A stretch of DNA of 64,000 nt from an uncultured Sphingobacteriaceae bacterium. GTDB lineage: Bacteria > Bacteroidota > Bacteroidia > Sphingobacteriales > Sphingobacteriaceae. How positions within the stretch are numbered: position 1 is the first letter of the stretch; every line of letters starts with the position of its first letter. The DNA is taken from assembly GCA_946480915.1 (NCBI GenBank), contig CAMLLO010000012.1, positions 75,010-139,009 of the forward strand, read 5' to 3'. Made by a program: the position numbers and the translations under genes. Below are positions 1 to 8,819 of this stretch, in pieces. The notes beneath the pieces are model-generated. The model was not told the origin of the DNA and made no database searches. It saw nothing but the letters and a program-made list of their open reading frames with translations.

Positions 1-2094
1 TATCAGAATAATTATTATCAGCCAGCCACCCAGTTCCATTGGTTGCCTGCTGTAAAAGGAAGTGGACGAGGGTTTATGATAGGTGTAATATGCCACCACT
101 CCAAAAGTCAATACCAATACAATGCTAAAACAGATCAGAAGATAGTTGGGATAAAATGGTACTGATGCAGGGGTGTAAACAATGTTGTACACAAGAAAAT
201 CATCTTTAAGTGTTTTAATGTCGCTGGCAAACTCTGAGAGATTGGCAACAGGCACAAAGTTGTCGAGGTATTCAAATGAATATCGTAGGGAAAGCGTATC
301 ATTAACAGATGATTGAGAAGAATTAAAGTTATACTGGTCTCTTTTAAATTCACGCGTTTCAGTGTCAATATTCCAACCACTAGGTAACACAACAGAAACA
401 GTATGGTCCACCGCACTTTGAGTAACATATAAAGGTTGTTTTCGCCCTTCAGAAATATCAGGCAGAATATATGATATGTTGTTAGAATAAAATCCGGCGG
501 TGTATGCCCCTGAAAGGGAGTCGCGCTTAAAGAATTTTGGTATAGAATATTTTTCCAGAACAATAAGTTCGTTTTTCGCCTTGTCATCCGTTACCACAAT
601 CGTGTCGGTCACTTTTATTTTAGGATAAATCTGAGCATAGTATTTGAGATATTCCTTTTCGCTTTCTGCCGGACTTTTCTCAGCCAGGCTTCCTCTCATA
701 TAATCAGCCTCGTAGTTTGTGTAGATTGTTTTTACATCTAACTCAACTTCAGAGCTAGCATCAAGAATTTTATATCGTTCGAAGGAAGCAACCTTTCCTC
801 TTTTGCTTTTGGGAATATCTGTCAATCCTTTTGTGTAACTATTTACTATGAGTGCTTTACGGTAATCCGGAAAGTAGATAAAGCTTCCTTTTCCGCCTTG
901 ATTTTGCATGGTTGCATCCACCCAAACTTGTTTTCCATTCACGGTGGCACATACTACGGCATGATCAAATATGCCCGGTGAAGGTAAATAGTTTTGTACC
1001 TGGTCCCTCTCCACTGTACTCAGCAGAGCCATATCAGCTTTGATGTTTAAGCCACGAAGAATAGAAATCAGCAGGAGTGACTTGTCTTTGCAATCACCGT
1101 AACGTTGGTCGAAAACTTTTTCGGGAGTATTTGCTCTATGGGAATATTCACCCATTTCAACACCCATATACCGGACTTCATCCTGCACAAATTTTACAGC
1201 AGCTCTAAAAGAACTTTCCTGATCGTTTTTGTATTTCGTTTTTAAAGTCTTCGTAAAAGCTCCGGCAGCTCCGTTTAAATGAGTACTTGAGGGATTAATT
1301 CTGTTTGCCCAAGCTGCTACTTCTGCCCAACTGCTGTATTCACTTAATTGTACCATCGGACAGATATTAAACCATCCCGGAGTATTATCTTCATATTCAA
1401 TCGGCGGTTGTTTAAAACTCTCCCATTCATATCGTATAAATTTCCCGGCTGCACTCATATTCATCTTAGGGGGCTTGTTAAAGCTTTTTACATGCAGGTT
1501 TCGGCTTGCAGATATTAAAACACTAGTATAATTATGAGATACAGGTTTATATTCTCGGAGATAAAGGAGCGAGCTATATTTATTGCTAAAAATGGGATTT
1601 CTTCCGGTGCGGGTATATGAAAAATCGATCCGGTCGCCCTTTCTGATATCATCTAAAATATAATAGGCGCTGAATGTTCCTTGATAGATAAAACGCGAGA
1701 GGTCTTTTTCATCCGCGATGATCTTGAACTTTTTTAACATAAGCCTGTTTAAGGGTTGCCCTTTCCGCCACACTGTTATTGAATGGAACTGTAGTTTTTC
1801 AAATGCAGGATCGAAGCTAATGGAGATTTCAGAGGCATTTTGAACGCCGGTTTCCGTTACAATTTCTCTTATTACACGTATATAAGACGCTTGCTCATCT
1901 ACATTGATCTGTTGTTCAACCTGACGAAAAAAGTAGCCATCCTTAATCTCTCTAAGTGGTGGGGTGTAATTATTCAATGCAGGATTTATTACCCAATCAG
2001 GCTTTGGTCCGGTTGATACCTTTGGGCTTTGTGCCGATAAGGAAAATGGAATCAGAAGTAATACGAGATTTACCAGGGAGACTAAGGTTTTCAT
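1..2094 (-). CDS. DUF3857/transglutaminase-like membrane protein (3' end outside window)
   Basis: The frame is open from an ATG at 2094 to the window edge, so the protein has at least 698 residues and its C-terminus is missing. It starts with a signal peptide ending in FSLSAQ. A DUF3857-type region is followed by a transglutaminase-like core in which the catalytic triad can be read: Cys335 in RYGDCKDKSLL, His378 in GIFDHAVV and Asp393 in VWVDAT. Near the edge there is one clear membrane helix (NYLLICFSIVLVLTFGVVAY) and the start of a second hydrophobic stretch. Proteins with this plan are common in Bacteroidota and are exported; their substrates are mostly unknown. It is transcribed divergently from the Nudix gene, with about 60 bp between the starts. 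Confidence 0.88.
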   Translation of the reverse strand, partial: MKTLVSLVNLVLLLIPFSLSAQSPKVSTGPKPDWVINPALNNYTPPLREIKDGYFFRQVEQQINVDEQASYIRVIREIVTETGVQNASEISISFDPAFEKLQFHSITVWRKGQPLNRLMLKKFKIIADEKDLSRFIYQGTFSAYYILDDIRKGDRIDFSYTRTGRNPIFSNKYSSLLYLREYKPVSHNYTSVLISASRNLHVKSFNKPPKMNMSAAGKFIRYEWESFKQPPIEYEDNTPGWFNICPMVQLSEYSSWAEVAAWANRINPSSTHLNGAAGAFTKTLKTKYKNDQESSFRAAVKFVQDEVRYMGVEMGEYSHRANTPEKVFDQRYGDCKDKSLLLISILRGLNIKADMALLSTVERDQVQNYLPSPGIFDHAVVCATVNGKQVWVDATMQNQGGKGSFIYFPDYRKALIVNSYTKGLTDIPKSKRGKVASFERYKILDASSEVELDVKTIYTNYEADYMRGSLAEKSPAESEKEYLKYYAQIYPKIKVTDTIVVTDDKAKNELIVLEKYSIPKFFKRDSLSGAYTAGFYSNNISYILPDISEGRKQPLYVTQSAVDHTVSVVLPSGWNIDTETREFKRDQYNFNSSQSSVNDTLSLRYSFEYLDNFVPVANLSEFASDIKTLKDDFLVYNIVYTPASVPFYPNYLLICFSIVLVLTFGVVAYYTYHKPSSTSFYSRQPMELGGWLIIIILI

Positions 2095-2155
2095 TATAAG
2101 GATTAAGGTTTTGAAATATAAAAATATTTCATCAAAAATTAAATAATTTAGCGGC

Positions 2156-2551
2156 ATGACAGACGTGTCCTGCGCCATTATCATCGATCAACACCAACGC
2201 ATCCTGGTAACACAGCGCAGCGCCACTATGCCTTTGCCTTTAAAATGGGAATTCCCCGGAGGAAAGGTCGAAGCAGGAGAAAGTGCCGGGCAATCGCTGG
2301 TCAGAGAAATAAAAGAAGAGCTGGATCTTAGTATTCAAATTGTATCTGCGCTAAGCCCCTGCATCCATCAATATGCCACAAAAACTATTCGCTTAATTCC
2401 GTTTGTGTGCCGCATTGTTGCAGGCCAGATTACCTTACATGAGCATCAGGAATATCGCTGGCTTAAACCGGAAGAATTATTGAGTTTAGACTGGGCCGAA
2501 GCTGATCTTCCGGTTGTTTATGAAATTCATAACATGGCTCATCACCTGTAA
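2156..2551 (+). CDS. mutT: MutT-type Nudix hydrolase (8-oxo-dGTP diphosphatase-like)
   Basis: A 131-residue protein of the usual MutT length. The Nudix box runs from GGKVEAGE to REIKEELDL, fitting Gx5Ex7REUxEExGU except that Asp replaces the last Gly, a common variation. The N-terminal strand CAIIIDQHQRILVTQRS and the WEFPGGK entry into the box are typical of MutT/CTP-diphosphatase proteins, which remove oxidised nucleotides from the pool. The C-terminal YRWLKPEELLSLDWAEADLPVV is the usual MutT tail. It stands alone and diverges from the transglutaminase-like gene. The family is certain; the exact nucleotide substrate is inferred. Confidence 0.9.
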   Translation: MTDVSCAIIIDQHQRILVTQRSATMPLPLKWEFPGGKVEAGESAGQSLVREIKEELDLSIQIVSALSPCIHQYATKTIRLIPFVCRIVAGQITLHEHQEYRWLKPEELLSLDWAEADLPVVYEIHNMAHHL

Positions 2552-2819
2552 GCGAGGTCCTTTCCTCCCAAGTCAGAATTTATATTTTCAGCCATTCATT
2601 GACGGTTTTTCCTACCTGTGTTGCAATTGACTTGACTTATAGAATCCGCATGATCAGATCGAACAGAGCTGCCACTGCATAGTCCATTCATCTGCGGTTC
2701 GAACGTTCCCTGCTTAGAAATTTTTTAATTATGTCTTTATAATCAAGCCTTCCCCTTTCAATGTCACCTGCTCCGAATTTTCACCCAAATTTATATATTT
2801 GAAAACCTAATCACTTGCC

Positions 2820-3509
2820 ATGAAGCTGTTTACCATATTTTCCTTGGTGCTTTCAACCTTATTAATGCGCATGGATTCCTGTAAAGATCCATTGTTCGAC
2901 GGGGTAAACTGTACCGGTAATTGTTACGAATTAAAAGGCCGGGTAACCGATTCGGCAACCAATCAGGGGAGACCTTATGTAAAATTGAAATTCTATTACC
3001 ACTCTGGCGGCTATTCCATCTTCGGAAATTCACGCCTTCTTGTAGATGCCAAAACCAATCAAAATGGCGACTATTCAATAAAATTCGATGGTACAAAGTT
3101 TAAAGAGGGTAAAGGATATTTTTCCCTCTCGGCCACCCACAGCAACTATTTTATACGTCCCTTAAACGACAATCATGTGTTCACACTCGATCTTGATAGT
3201 ACCAGTTTTAATAAGCCTGTACAGCGAAACTTTGCCATGCACTGGCCCGGTTTTATAAAGCTGCATCTTACAGCCGGTAGTACCTCAACGGTTAAACATA
3301 TAGATTTTTCGTACTCATGTGGTAAGTCAGGCCTCGGTTATTGGCTGCCGGTTAAACCCAATCTGGACACTACCATCTCGCTTAAAACAGCCTCGGGTAT
3401 TCAAACAAATATCCGCTGGTATATTTCTCCCCTTAATGGAAATGTACAAAATCTCGATTCGATTACGGTGAGCAAAAATGCTACGGTAGAGTATAAAGTA
3501 GCATTATAA
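2820..3509 (+). CDS. Predicted lipoprotein, carboxypeptidase-regulatory-like fold
   Basis: A 229-residue exported protein. The N-terminus MKLFTIFSLVLSTLLMRMDSCKDP is a signal sequence with a Cys at residue 21 that could be the lipidated residue, although the lipobox (MDSC) is weak. The segment YELKGRVTDSATNQGRPYVKLKFYY followed by NQNGDYSIKFDG is the pattern of carboxypeptidase-regulatory-like/CNA-B beta-sandwich domains. No enzyme motif is visible. A TATATTTG box at 2794-2801 could serve as the -7 element. I do not recognise a specific function. Confidence 0.7.
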   Translation: MKLFTIFSLVLSTLLMRMDSCKDPLFDGVNCTGNCYELKGRVTDSATNQGRPYVKLKFYYHSGGYSIFGNSRLLVDAKTNQNGDYSIKFDGTKFKEGKGYFSLSATHSNYFIRPLNDNHVFTLDLDSTSFNKPVQRNFAMHWPGFIKLHLTAGSTSTVKHIDFSYSCGKSGLGYWLPVKPNLDTTISLKTASGIQTNIRWYISPLNGNVQNLDSITVSKNATVEYKVAL

Positions 3510-3721
3510 ATCCTTGTTTTAGAAAATCAACAAGCGTCTTCATCGGTTCCTGCAGCCCCGTCTTTGCTCATACTACACAGGGCCTTAGCCGCTATGGCCG
3601 GTATCCGCGCAGCCGGGTTTAATTTGGATGTTTTGGTCTTTGTGGGATAGTTTTCTCCTGCTTTATCACAGGTTCACTTATATCCGATTGACTTTCCCTT
3701 TTTGTTGATCGACATTTGAGG

Positions 3722-4000
3722 ATGCCAAATATCAAATTCTCCTATCTCTACCGAGATGCTGGAAACTATAAAAATTATGGACAAGTAATATTTGCTAACC
3801 CGAATAACTTAAGTCTTGAACAGGTAACAGAATTGATTAAATCAAAATTGATAGATGGACAATGGTTTTACGCAAAAGAGTGGGGAATGCCTGACTTGCA
3901 TTTTGATAGATGGGATGAAGAATTAGATCATGGGTTTCATGAGTTTGAAGGGGTGGAGTTTACAGAGGAAGCAGCGGATTTCTTCAAATATTATTATTGA
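3722..4000 (+). CDS. Small conserved-type hypothetical protein
   Basis: I use the ATG at 3722; a TTG two codons upstream is less likely. The 92-residue acidic protein (MPNIKFSYLYRDAGNYKNYG ...) has no signal peptide or membrane segment and looks like a compact soluble domain rich in Trp, Tyr and Phe. Its C-terminus, HEFEGVEFTEEAADFFKYYY, is acidic and aromatic. It converges with the nuclease-helicase gene, whose stop lies 35 bp away. No function can be assigned. Confidence 0.65.
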   Translation: MPNIKFSYLYRDAGNYKNYGQVIFANPNNLSLEQVTELIKSKLIDGQWFYAKEWGMPDLHFDRWDEELDHGFHEFEGVEFTEEAADFFKYYY

Positions 4001-4034
4001 CAAACTCTTGGTGGCTTAGGGCAAACTGGAAATA

Positions 4035-6101
4035 TTAGCCAGTTGACATTGAACTAGTTGATATGTCTTCTAAACCGCACGATTTTAAATACTCATAAAT
4101 CGGGTCATAGAAGGAAGGAAGGCGCGTCGGATCCTCCTGGTCACCAAGAGGAACAAAAATTACCAAGCCTTCTCTAGCCCGAGTTAATAAAACTCTGTAG
4201 GTGTTCAATAAAAATTGGTGAGCGTCTCCTGTGCTTATTTGATTCCATTTTGTCCCCGAAAAATCACGGAAGTCCCAGGTTCCATTTGCTCGCCTTAAAT
4301 CAGCATCCCAACAAACCCCCGTCCAATCTAATTCCAGCCCCTGCACAGCAAATTCAGTGGCGACGATTTCTAAATAATAAGACGATCGAACATCTTTTTC
4401 ATCGTTGAGAAACCAATTTGCTTCATCGATCGATTCCTTGACGTTAATCCCATAAGGCCGCAATCTTAATGCTCCAGAACTAGCCACCAATCCTATGCGT
4501 TTTGTCCCTAATATTTTTGCCTTTAACCAATCCTTAGCTGCATCTAAATCTCTTGTGATTTTTAATGGGAAAGATTGTTTTATTAGCTTGGCGAAAGCTT
4601 CGGCTTTTGCAGGTTTATTATCAATTAATGCATTTACCCAGTCATTTAAGTTGCATGCTCGAAAAGAACGCTGACTTACCTTTAGGTGTAATCCTTCATT
4701 TTGATGAATGGTTAAGTTGTTAGGGATATCATCGAATAATGTTTTTCCTGCAGTTGTACTATCACCAGATAACAATTGTGGTGAGATATGAACCTGCCAA
4801 TCTGGATGCTTTTTCAAAGCATTTCCCCATTCCGAAATACCGGCCTCTCCTGTATTAATTTCCTGACCACCTCCAACTAAAGCGATGATTACAGCCCAAC
4901 CTTCGTGGCGACTCATGAATTCGAAGAGTAATTCAGCTTCTGATTTTTTTACTATAGGTGTTTTAGTGTCCCTATTGGCATTTTGTCGCCCTTTATTATA
5001 AAAATGTTGCGCATTCCAACATCTTTGTGCTTCATCAAAAACTACAATACGTTCAGTGGGAGGAGTATCTTTTCGAATTCCGTCTTTGATGAATGTGTGA
5101 AGGTTTTGGATTTTTGCCTGAACTTGATGGTGAGAGTCACCTTTGGTTGGTTTTTTTAGTCCTTTTTTGGCTTCATGTTTAAATAATTTGCTGTTATAGT
5201 TATCTCTTGCAAGGGACTCTCTAAGAACGTTAATTAGAGGGCCATTGCCGGAGAAGTAGGCAGTATTGAAATCATCGCCGCCAAACAACTGTTTCTCATG
5301 AATTACATTTAATCCAACGAGAGTTTTCCCAGCCCCAGGCACGCCGGTGACAAAGCATACCATCTTTTTATTGGTAGACTTAGCTAAATTGATCTTGTGG
5401 ATAAGATATTCAGTGGTCGTAGTAAGATTGATGGCATCTGCATGAGACCTAGTGATAGCTTCAACCTTTTGCCCTGCAAACAAAGCTCTTGCTGCTTGGA
5501 CAATCGTGGGAGTAGGTTGATATTCACTCTGCTCCCACTGATCGCTATTTATTGATTCAGAACACGGAGAGTGGTATTTAAGATAATTTAACTTAATGAT
5601 GTCTGCTAGATTGTGTTGGTTAGCTTTCTGACATGGTTTGACGTTGTCGTTCGTCGTAGCGAACGCAACTTCATGAGCTGGGGCCTTAGGAGCCAACAAT
5701 ATAGGAACGATTGCTTTATTCCTGCTCTCTAAATGAAAATCAGCTAAATCAAGACAATAATCTTCTGTCTGTCTTATATCTGCCAACTCATATTTACTGC
5801 GTTCAAATTTAAACTCTATAACAAATAATATGTCGTGGGCTATGATTGCTGCATCCAGTCGACCTCCTAAACGAGGTATTTCGTATTCGAGCAGAATATT
5901 CCAGTTCAGAGCTTCAGGTAATAGTTCTATTAGTTTTTCAAATGAGTTCTTTAAAGTTTGTATTGAACTTTCCCAAGATGTTATACCGATAGTCCATAAT
6001 GAAACGAATTCTGTACTTCTTCTATTTAATTCAGCTATAATTAGGTTTTCGTCAGTTTTTAAAAACCTTTCAATTGAGGATCGAAAGTATGCCTGACTCA
6101 T
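4035..6101 (-). CDS. PD-(D/E)XK nuclease - DUF2075 helicase fusion, candidate defence effector
   Basis: A 688-residue two-part protein. The N-terminal ~150 residues carry a PD-(D/E)XK-like nuclease signature: Asp83 in GGRLDAAI, then Glu96 and Lys98 in FVIEFKF, followed by QTEDY. The rest is a P-loop helicase of the DUF2075 (Schlafen-helicase-like) group: Walker A GVPGAGKT at 253-260, Walker B FDEAQR at 355-360, and a late motif LLTRAREGLVIFVP near residue 650. DUF2075 proteins are nucleic-acid-dependent ATPases often found in restriction and defence loci. The start overlaps the stop of the upstream XRE gene by 4 nt, so the two are translationally coupled. A role in phage defence is inference from architecture and context. 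Confidence 0.85.
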   Translation of the reverse strand: MSQAYFRSSIERFLKTDENLIIAELNRRSTEFVSLWTIGITSWESSIQTLKNSFEKLIELLPEALNWNILLEYEIPRLGGRLDAAIIAHDILFVIEFKFERSKYELADIRQTEDYCLDLADFHLESRNKAIVPILLAPKAPAHEVAFATTNDNVKPCQKANQHNLADIIKLNYLKYHSPCSESINSDQWEQSEYQPTPTIVQAARALFAGQKVEAITRSHADAINLTTTTEYLIHKINLAKSTNKKMVCFVTGVPGAGKTLVGLNVIHEKQLFGGDDFNTAYFSGNGPLINVLRESLARDNYNSKLFKHEAKKGLKKPTKGDSHHQVQAKIQNLHTFIKDGIRKDTPPTERIVVFDEAQRCWNAQHFYNKGRQNANRDTKTPIVKKSEAELLFEFMSRHEGWAVIIALVGGGQEINTGEAGISEWGNALKKHPDWQVHISPQLLSGDSTTAGKTLFDDIPNNLTIHQNEGLHLKVSQRSFRACNLNDWVNALIDNKPAKAEAFAKLIKQSFPLKITRDLDAAKDWLKAKILGTKRIGLVASSGALRLRPYGINVKESIDEANWFLNDEKDVRSSYYLEIVATEFAVQGLELDWTGVCWDADLRRANGTWDFRDFSGTKWNQISTGDAHQFLLNTYRVLLTRAREGLVIFVPLGDQEDPTRLPSFYDPIYEYLKSCGLEDISTSSMSTG

Positions 6102-6319
6102 TTCTTAAATTCCTCTCCAGCAAAAAAGTCCGCTACATTTGTTTCAAGAGCTAGGATAAGTTTCTCCAAATTCTCGATAGAAATGTTTCTACGTCCATTC
6201 TCTACATCGGTAACATAGGTTCTATCTATGTTAGCTTTGTTCGCTAAGGCTTCTTGGGAAATAGCTAATTGCGTGCGAAGGACTTTTATTCTTTGTCCAA
6301 CTTTAACCTTAATACTCAT
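6098..6319 (-). CDS. XRE-family HTH regulator of the nuclease-helicase
   Basis: The ATG at 6319 gives 73 residues; an in-frame TTG at 6328 would add three. The whole protein is one HTH_XRE/Cro-C1 domain: GQRIKVLRTQLAISQEALANKANIDRTYVTDVENGRR, with the SQEALA helix and the TYVTDVENG recognition helix. Its stop overlaps the nuclease-helicase start (6098-6101), so it most likely controls that gene. An inverted repeat 21 bp upstream of the start could be its operator. Small XRE regulators paired like this usually repress their own operon. Confidence 0.85.
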   Translation of the reverse strand: MSIKVKVGQRIKVLRTQLAISQEALANKANIDRTYVTDVENGRRNISIENLEKLILALETNVADFFAGEEFKK

Positions 6320-6339
6320 CTTTCGCAAGATGGGTTATT

Positions 6340-6356
6340 GTCGACTTTGAGTCAAC
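6340..6356. promoter_or_regulatory. Inverted repeat, candidate operator of the XRE regulator
   Basis: gtcgact-ttg-agtcaac: two 7-nt arms matching at 6 of 7 positions around a 3-nt spacer, just upstream of the XRE start at 6319. Size and position suit a Cro/C1-type dimer site. Autoregulation is inferred. Confidence 0.4.
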
Positions 6357-6389
6357 GGACTATAAGTGTCATTGCATTGTGCAACCCCT

Positions 6390-6530
6390 CTGGTTTCAGT
6401 CTTCCACAGGACGACTTAAATCTTTACCTTGAAAACCAGGACTCTGTCCGGCCATATCTCTGCAAACCTTCATCTTTCTCCATGTAGGTGCCCGAGTGGT
6501 TTTACTTCAAGGTTCGAGCTTCTGTCACCC
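6390..6530 (+). repeat. Dispersed ~140-bp repeat, copy A
   Basis: This stretch matches 7698-7834 at roughly four positions in five, beginning ctggtttcagtcttcc and including ctctgtccggccata and tttacttcaaggttc. Within each copy ctggttt near the start can pair with aaaccag about 40 nt later. It lies in the gap between the XRE start and the membrane-protein stop. It is not coding: reading frames differ between copies. Confidence 0.75.
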
Positions 6531-6561
6531 TTCTGGTTTATTAATAACAAAGATATGAGCC

Positions 6562-6873
6562 TTATTTCGACCTTTGTTTCATTTCTGCAACCATTAGCAG
6601 AACAATAAAAGTAAGCACGGTAGTCACACTAAAATAAAAATACTTTAACAGCTTATCATATCGTCGTGATAGCGCTAGTATCTTTTGATCTGGAAAATTT
6701 TCACTGAGTTTCATTGGGAAATGGATAAAACCAATAGTGTAATAACAGATGACTATGAAATAATCAAAAATTGTTTTCTGCTTAAGCATCCTCCAATAAA
6801 CAAGTACTCTTAAGGTAACAATATACCATCCGAGAAAAATTAAAGGGATTAATAAATAGACTGCCTGGTTCAT
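6562..6873 (-). CDS. Small membrane protein, unknown
   Basis: The ATG at 6873 gives 103 residues; the extension to a TTG at 6882 is unlikely. Three hydrophobic segments are visible: the N-terminal LLIPLIFLGWYIVTLRVLVYW, a central YFIVICYYTIGFIHF and the C-terminal FSVTTVLTFIVLLMVAEM. The loops are basic. No family is recognised. It lies between the two copies of the 140-bp repeat together with the lipoprotein at 7084-7623. Confidence 0.6.
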   Translation of the reverse strand: MNQAVYLLIPLIFLGWYIVTLRVLVYWRMLKQKTIFDYFIVICYYTIGFIHFPMKLSENFPDQKILALSRRYDKLLKYFYFSVTTVLTFIVLLMVAEMKQRSK

Positions 6874-7083
6874 GTATATCAATTAGCTAAGGGAGAAATA
6901 TCCTGGCATATCAGGATAGCAATCTAATAAAAATTGAAGCTCTTTGCACCCTTCTGTTAACAAATACAAATTGTCGCTTTTGTCGTTATTTGTCGTCCCG
7001 CGAATGGCATACTTTCTTCCCATATGCTAAATGTAAAAGGCGTAGCGGAACGACCAATATAAAAAACCTTAAGTAGAAATTCT

Positions 7084-7623
7084 TCACCGTTTCACGCTAA
7101 CACTATTGACAACTTCATTCAATGCTCTCTGCCCTCTAACAGAATCTGCCTGAGGAAAAACAACTAACCCTCTAAGTACATCATCCCCAGTTTGGGTGAG
7201 GAAGCTCTTATAGTACATTAAATTCCCATTTATGACGGAATGGTAATTCGAAATCACCAGTTCTAAGCCATTCTTTTGCTCAATGCTATAACCATCATAT
7301 TTCTCTGCATTTTGAGGTATATATTGATCATTGCGAGTTCGAACTTGATGATTAGATTCTACTTGCTTCTTTACATTATAGTCCGGATTTGGATTTTTAT
7401 TCACTAGCAAACCTAACACAATAGAGTCCTTTAAATAAAAGTTGTAGTATGTGACATTCTTAAAATTTCCAGCGAAGGTCTTAACTAGTGAATCAGCCTC
7501 TGTCTTCGAAAGCTGAGTGAACCCTTTGGGAATAGAAAATTTATAGGGTTTATAAACAGGTTTGCTAGTTCTACAAGATGCCAAAAGCATGATTATAGAT
7601 ATACATATAATAGTTCTTTGCAT
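7084..7623 (-). CDS. Predicted lipoprotein, unknown
   Basis: A 179-residue protein with a classic SPII signal, MQRTIICISIIMLLASC, lipobox LASC with Cys17. The mature part is soluble and mixed alpha/beta (QADSVRGQRALNEVVNSVSVKR at the end), with no catalytic motif that I recognise. It is probably anchored in the cell envelope. It is monocistronic, with repeat copy B directly upstream of its start. Confidence 0.75.
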   Translation of the reverse strand: MQRTIICISIIMLLASCRTSKPVYKPYKFSIPKGFTQLSKTEADSLVKTFAGNFKNVTYYNFYLKDSIVLGLLVNKNPNPDYNVKKQVESNHQVRTRNDQYIPQNAEKYDGYSIEQKNGLELVISNYHSVINGNLMYYKSFLTQTGDDVLRGLVVFPQADSVRGQRALNEVVNSVSVKR

Positions 7624-7697
7624 AATACAAGTATTAACAGTCGCTATCTACAGAATTGCCGTTAGAGTTTAATTCCTTGGCAACAAACTCGCCCTTT

Positions 7698-7834
7698 CTG
7701 GTTTCAGTCTTCCGCAGGGCGACTGAAATCCCACCTCGAAAACCAGAACTCTGTCCGGCCATACCTCTACAAACCTTCATCTTCCTACATGTAAGTGTGA
7801 GCGGCTTTACTTCAAGGTTCAAGCTCCTGTCGCA
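7698..7834 (+). repeat. Dispersed ~140-bp repeat, copy B
   Basis: Second copy of the element at 6390-6530, in the same orientation 1.3 kb away. Most differences are single-base changes. A third, partial copy is at 9558-9617. Confidence 0.75.
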
Positions 7835-7843
7835 GACGCGGAA

Positions 7844-8557
7844 TTAAACCACCGATTCATACTCCGCCCATTCCATCCCTTCAGGCAATCCCATCCTGCT
7901 AAACTCAATATGAATCACCCTTCTTCTGGCCTCATTTCTGGTTCTTCCAGATGCATGCAATAATAACGGCCTCATTATCATAATTCCACCTTTTTTCACC
8001 GGACAAGCTACTTCTTTTTCAATAGTTCGATCAACAGTTTCAGGTCTGTAGATTCCTTTTAAATGACTCCCACAAATAATTTTTAAAGCGCCATTATCTT
8101 CATTAGTATCATCCAGATGAATGCGAACCGTAAAATTATCTTCCAGAATAGTTAGGGGAGGCTGCACAGCAAACTGATTGTGTTTAACTGTCCAGGGGCC
8201 AAAACCATGGTGTTCTGTTTTCTTTTTCACAGAAATGGTGAGGTCTTGGTGGCAGGCCACAAACCAGTTCGATTGAGGAGGTTTATCAAAGTAGATAGAC
8301 TTCACTACAAAATAAGAATCATCAAAAAGCTTATTAATGATTTCTTTAAGCCGGCTATTAAATACCAGTTCTTTAACGCCGGGTACCTCTTTCAGGAACT
8401 GGCGGATAGCAAATAAATCATTCGTTTTTCTGAAAAGAGGCTTAGAGTTATCTACGCTATTTATTCCGCTTATCAGCGCATTAATTTCATTTTCCGTATA
8501 GACGTTTTCAATTATAGTAAACCCGTAACTGGTAATTTCTTCTGCTTCTTTATTCAT
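7844..8557 (-). CDS. Phytanoyl-CoA dioxygenase (PhyH) family protein
   Basis: A 237-residue Fe(II)/2-oxoglutarate-dependent oxygenase of the PhyH superfamily. The iron-binding facial triad can be read: the HxD pair in VACHQDLTISV and the distal His in RPLLLHASGRT, followed by the 2-oxoglutarate-binding Arg in NEARRRVIHIEFS. HLDDTNEDNGALKIICGSH is the usual core strand region ending in GSH. Proteins of this family hydroxylate small molecules; the substrate here cannot be inferred. It is monocistronic, on the minus strand, next to the gene-free repeat region. Confidence 0.85.
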   Translation of the reverse strand: MNKEAEEITSYGFTIIENVYTENEINALISGINSVDNSKPLFRKTNDLFAIRQFLKEVPGVKELVFNSRLKEIINKLFDDSYFVVKSIYFDKPPQSNWFVACHQDLTISVKKKTEHHGFGPWTVKHNQFAVQPPLTILEDNFTVRIHLDDTNEDNGALKIICGSHLKGIYRPETVDRTIEKEVACPVKKGGIMIMRPLLLHASGRTRNEARRRVIHIEFSRMGLPEGMEWAEYESVV

Positions 8558-8780
8558 TGTATAGCCCTTGCTTAGTAAATATCTTATTTTTTAACTTCAC
8601 CAAAGAAAAATTCAAAACATGAGTGAAATCGAGGAAAAGAAGGAATTGACGCAAAACAAGCCTTCCTTTACTCTCTGAACAAACTGATCAACTTGCTGGT
8701 ATAAGTCCTGACCCTACGACAAACTCTAATTGTCACTTCCAAATTCGTCTCTTGTGTATCCTTGATGGGGGCCTTGCAGG

Positions 8781-8819
8781 GGACAGGTTCGGGACAGGTT
8801 CGAGACAGGTTCGGGACAG
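8781..8819 (+). repeat. Tandem array of 11-bp unit ggacaggttcg
   Basis: Three and a half units of ggacaggttcg (one with g to a). About 20 bp downstream, tgtctcgaac is an inverted copy of the unit, so the array can fold back on itself. Confidence 0.85.

Noticed and set aside
135..587. 150-codon minus-strand frame
   Set aside because: It lies in a shadow frame of the transglutaminase-like gene, which reads continuously across it with a better protein sequence and catalytic residues.
6269..6487. 72-codon frame over repeat copy A
   Set aside because: The corresponding frame is not kept in copy B, so the repeat is not under protein-coding selection.
8620..8679. 19-codon frame MSEIEEKKELTQ
   Set aside because: Good start and upstream A-rich sequence, but it stops after 19 codons and nothing follows; too little to call a gene or relict.
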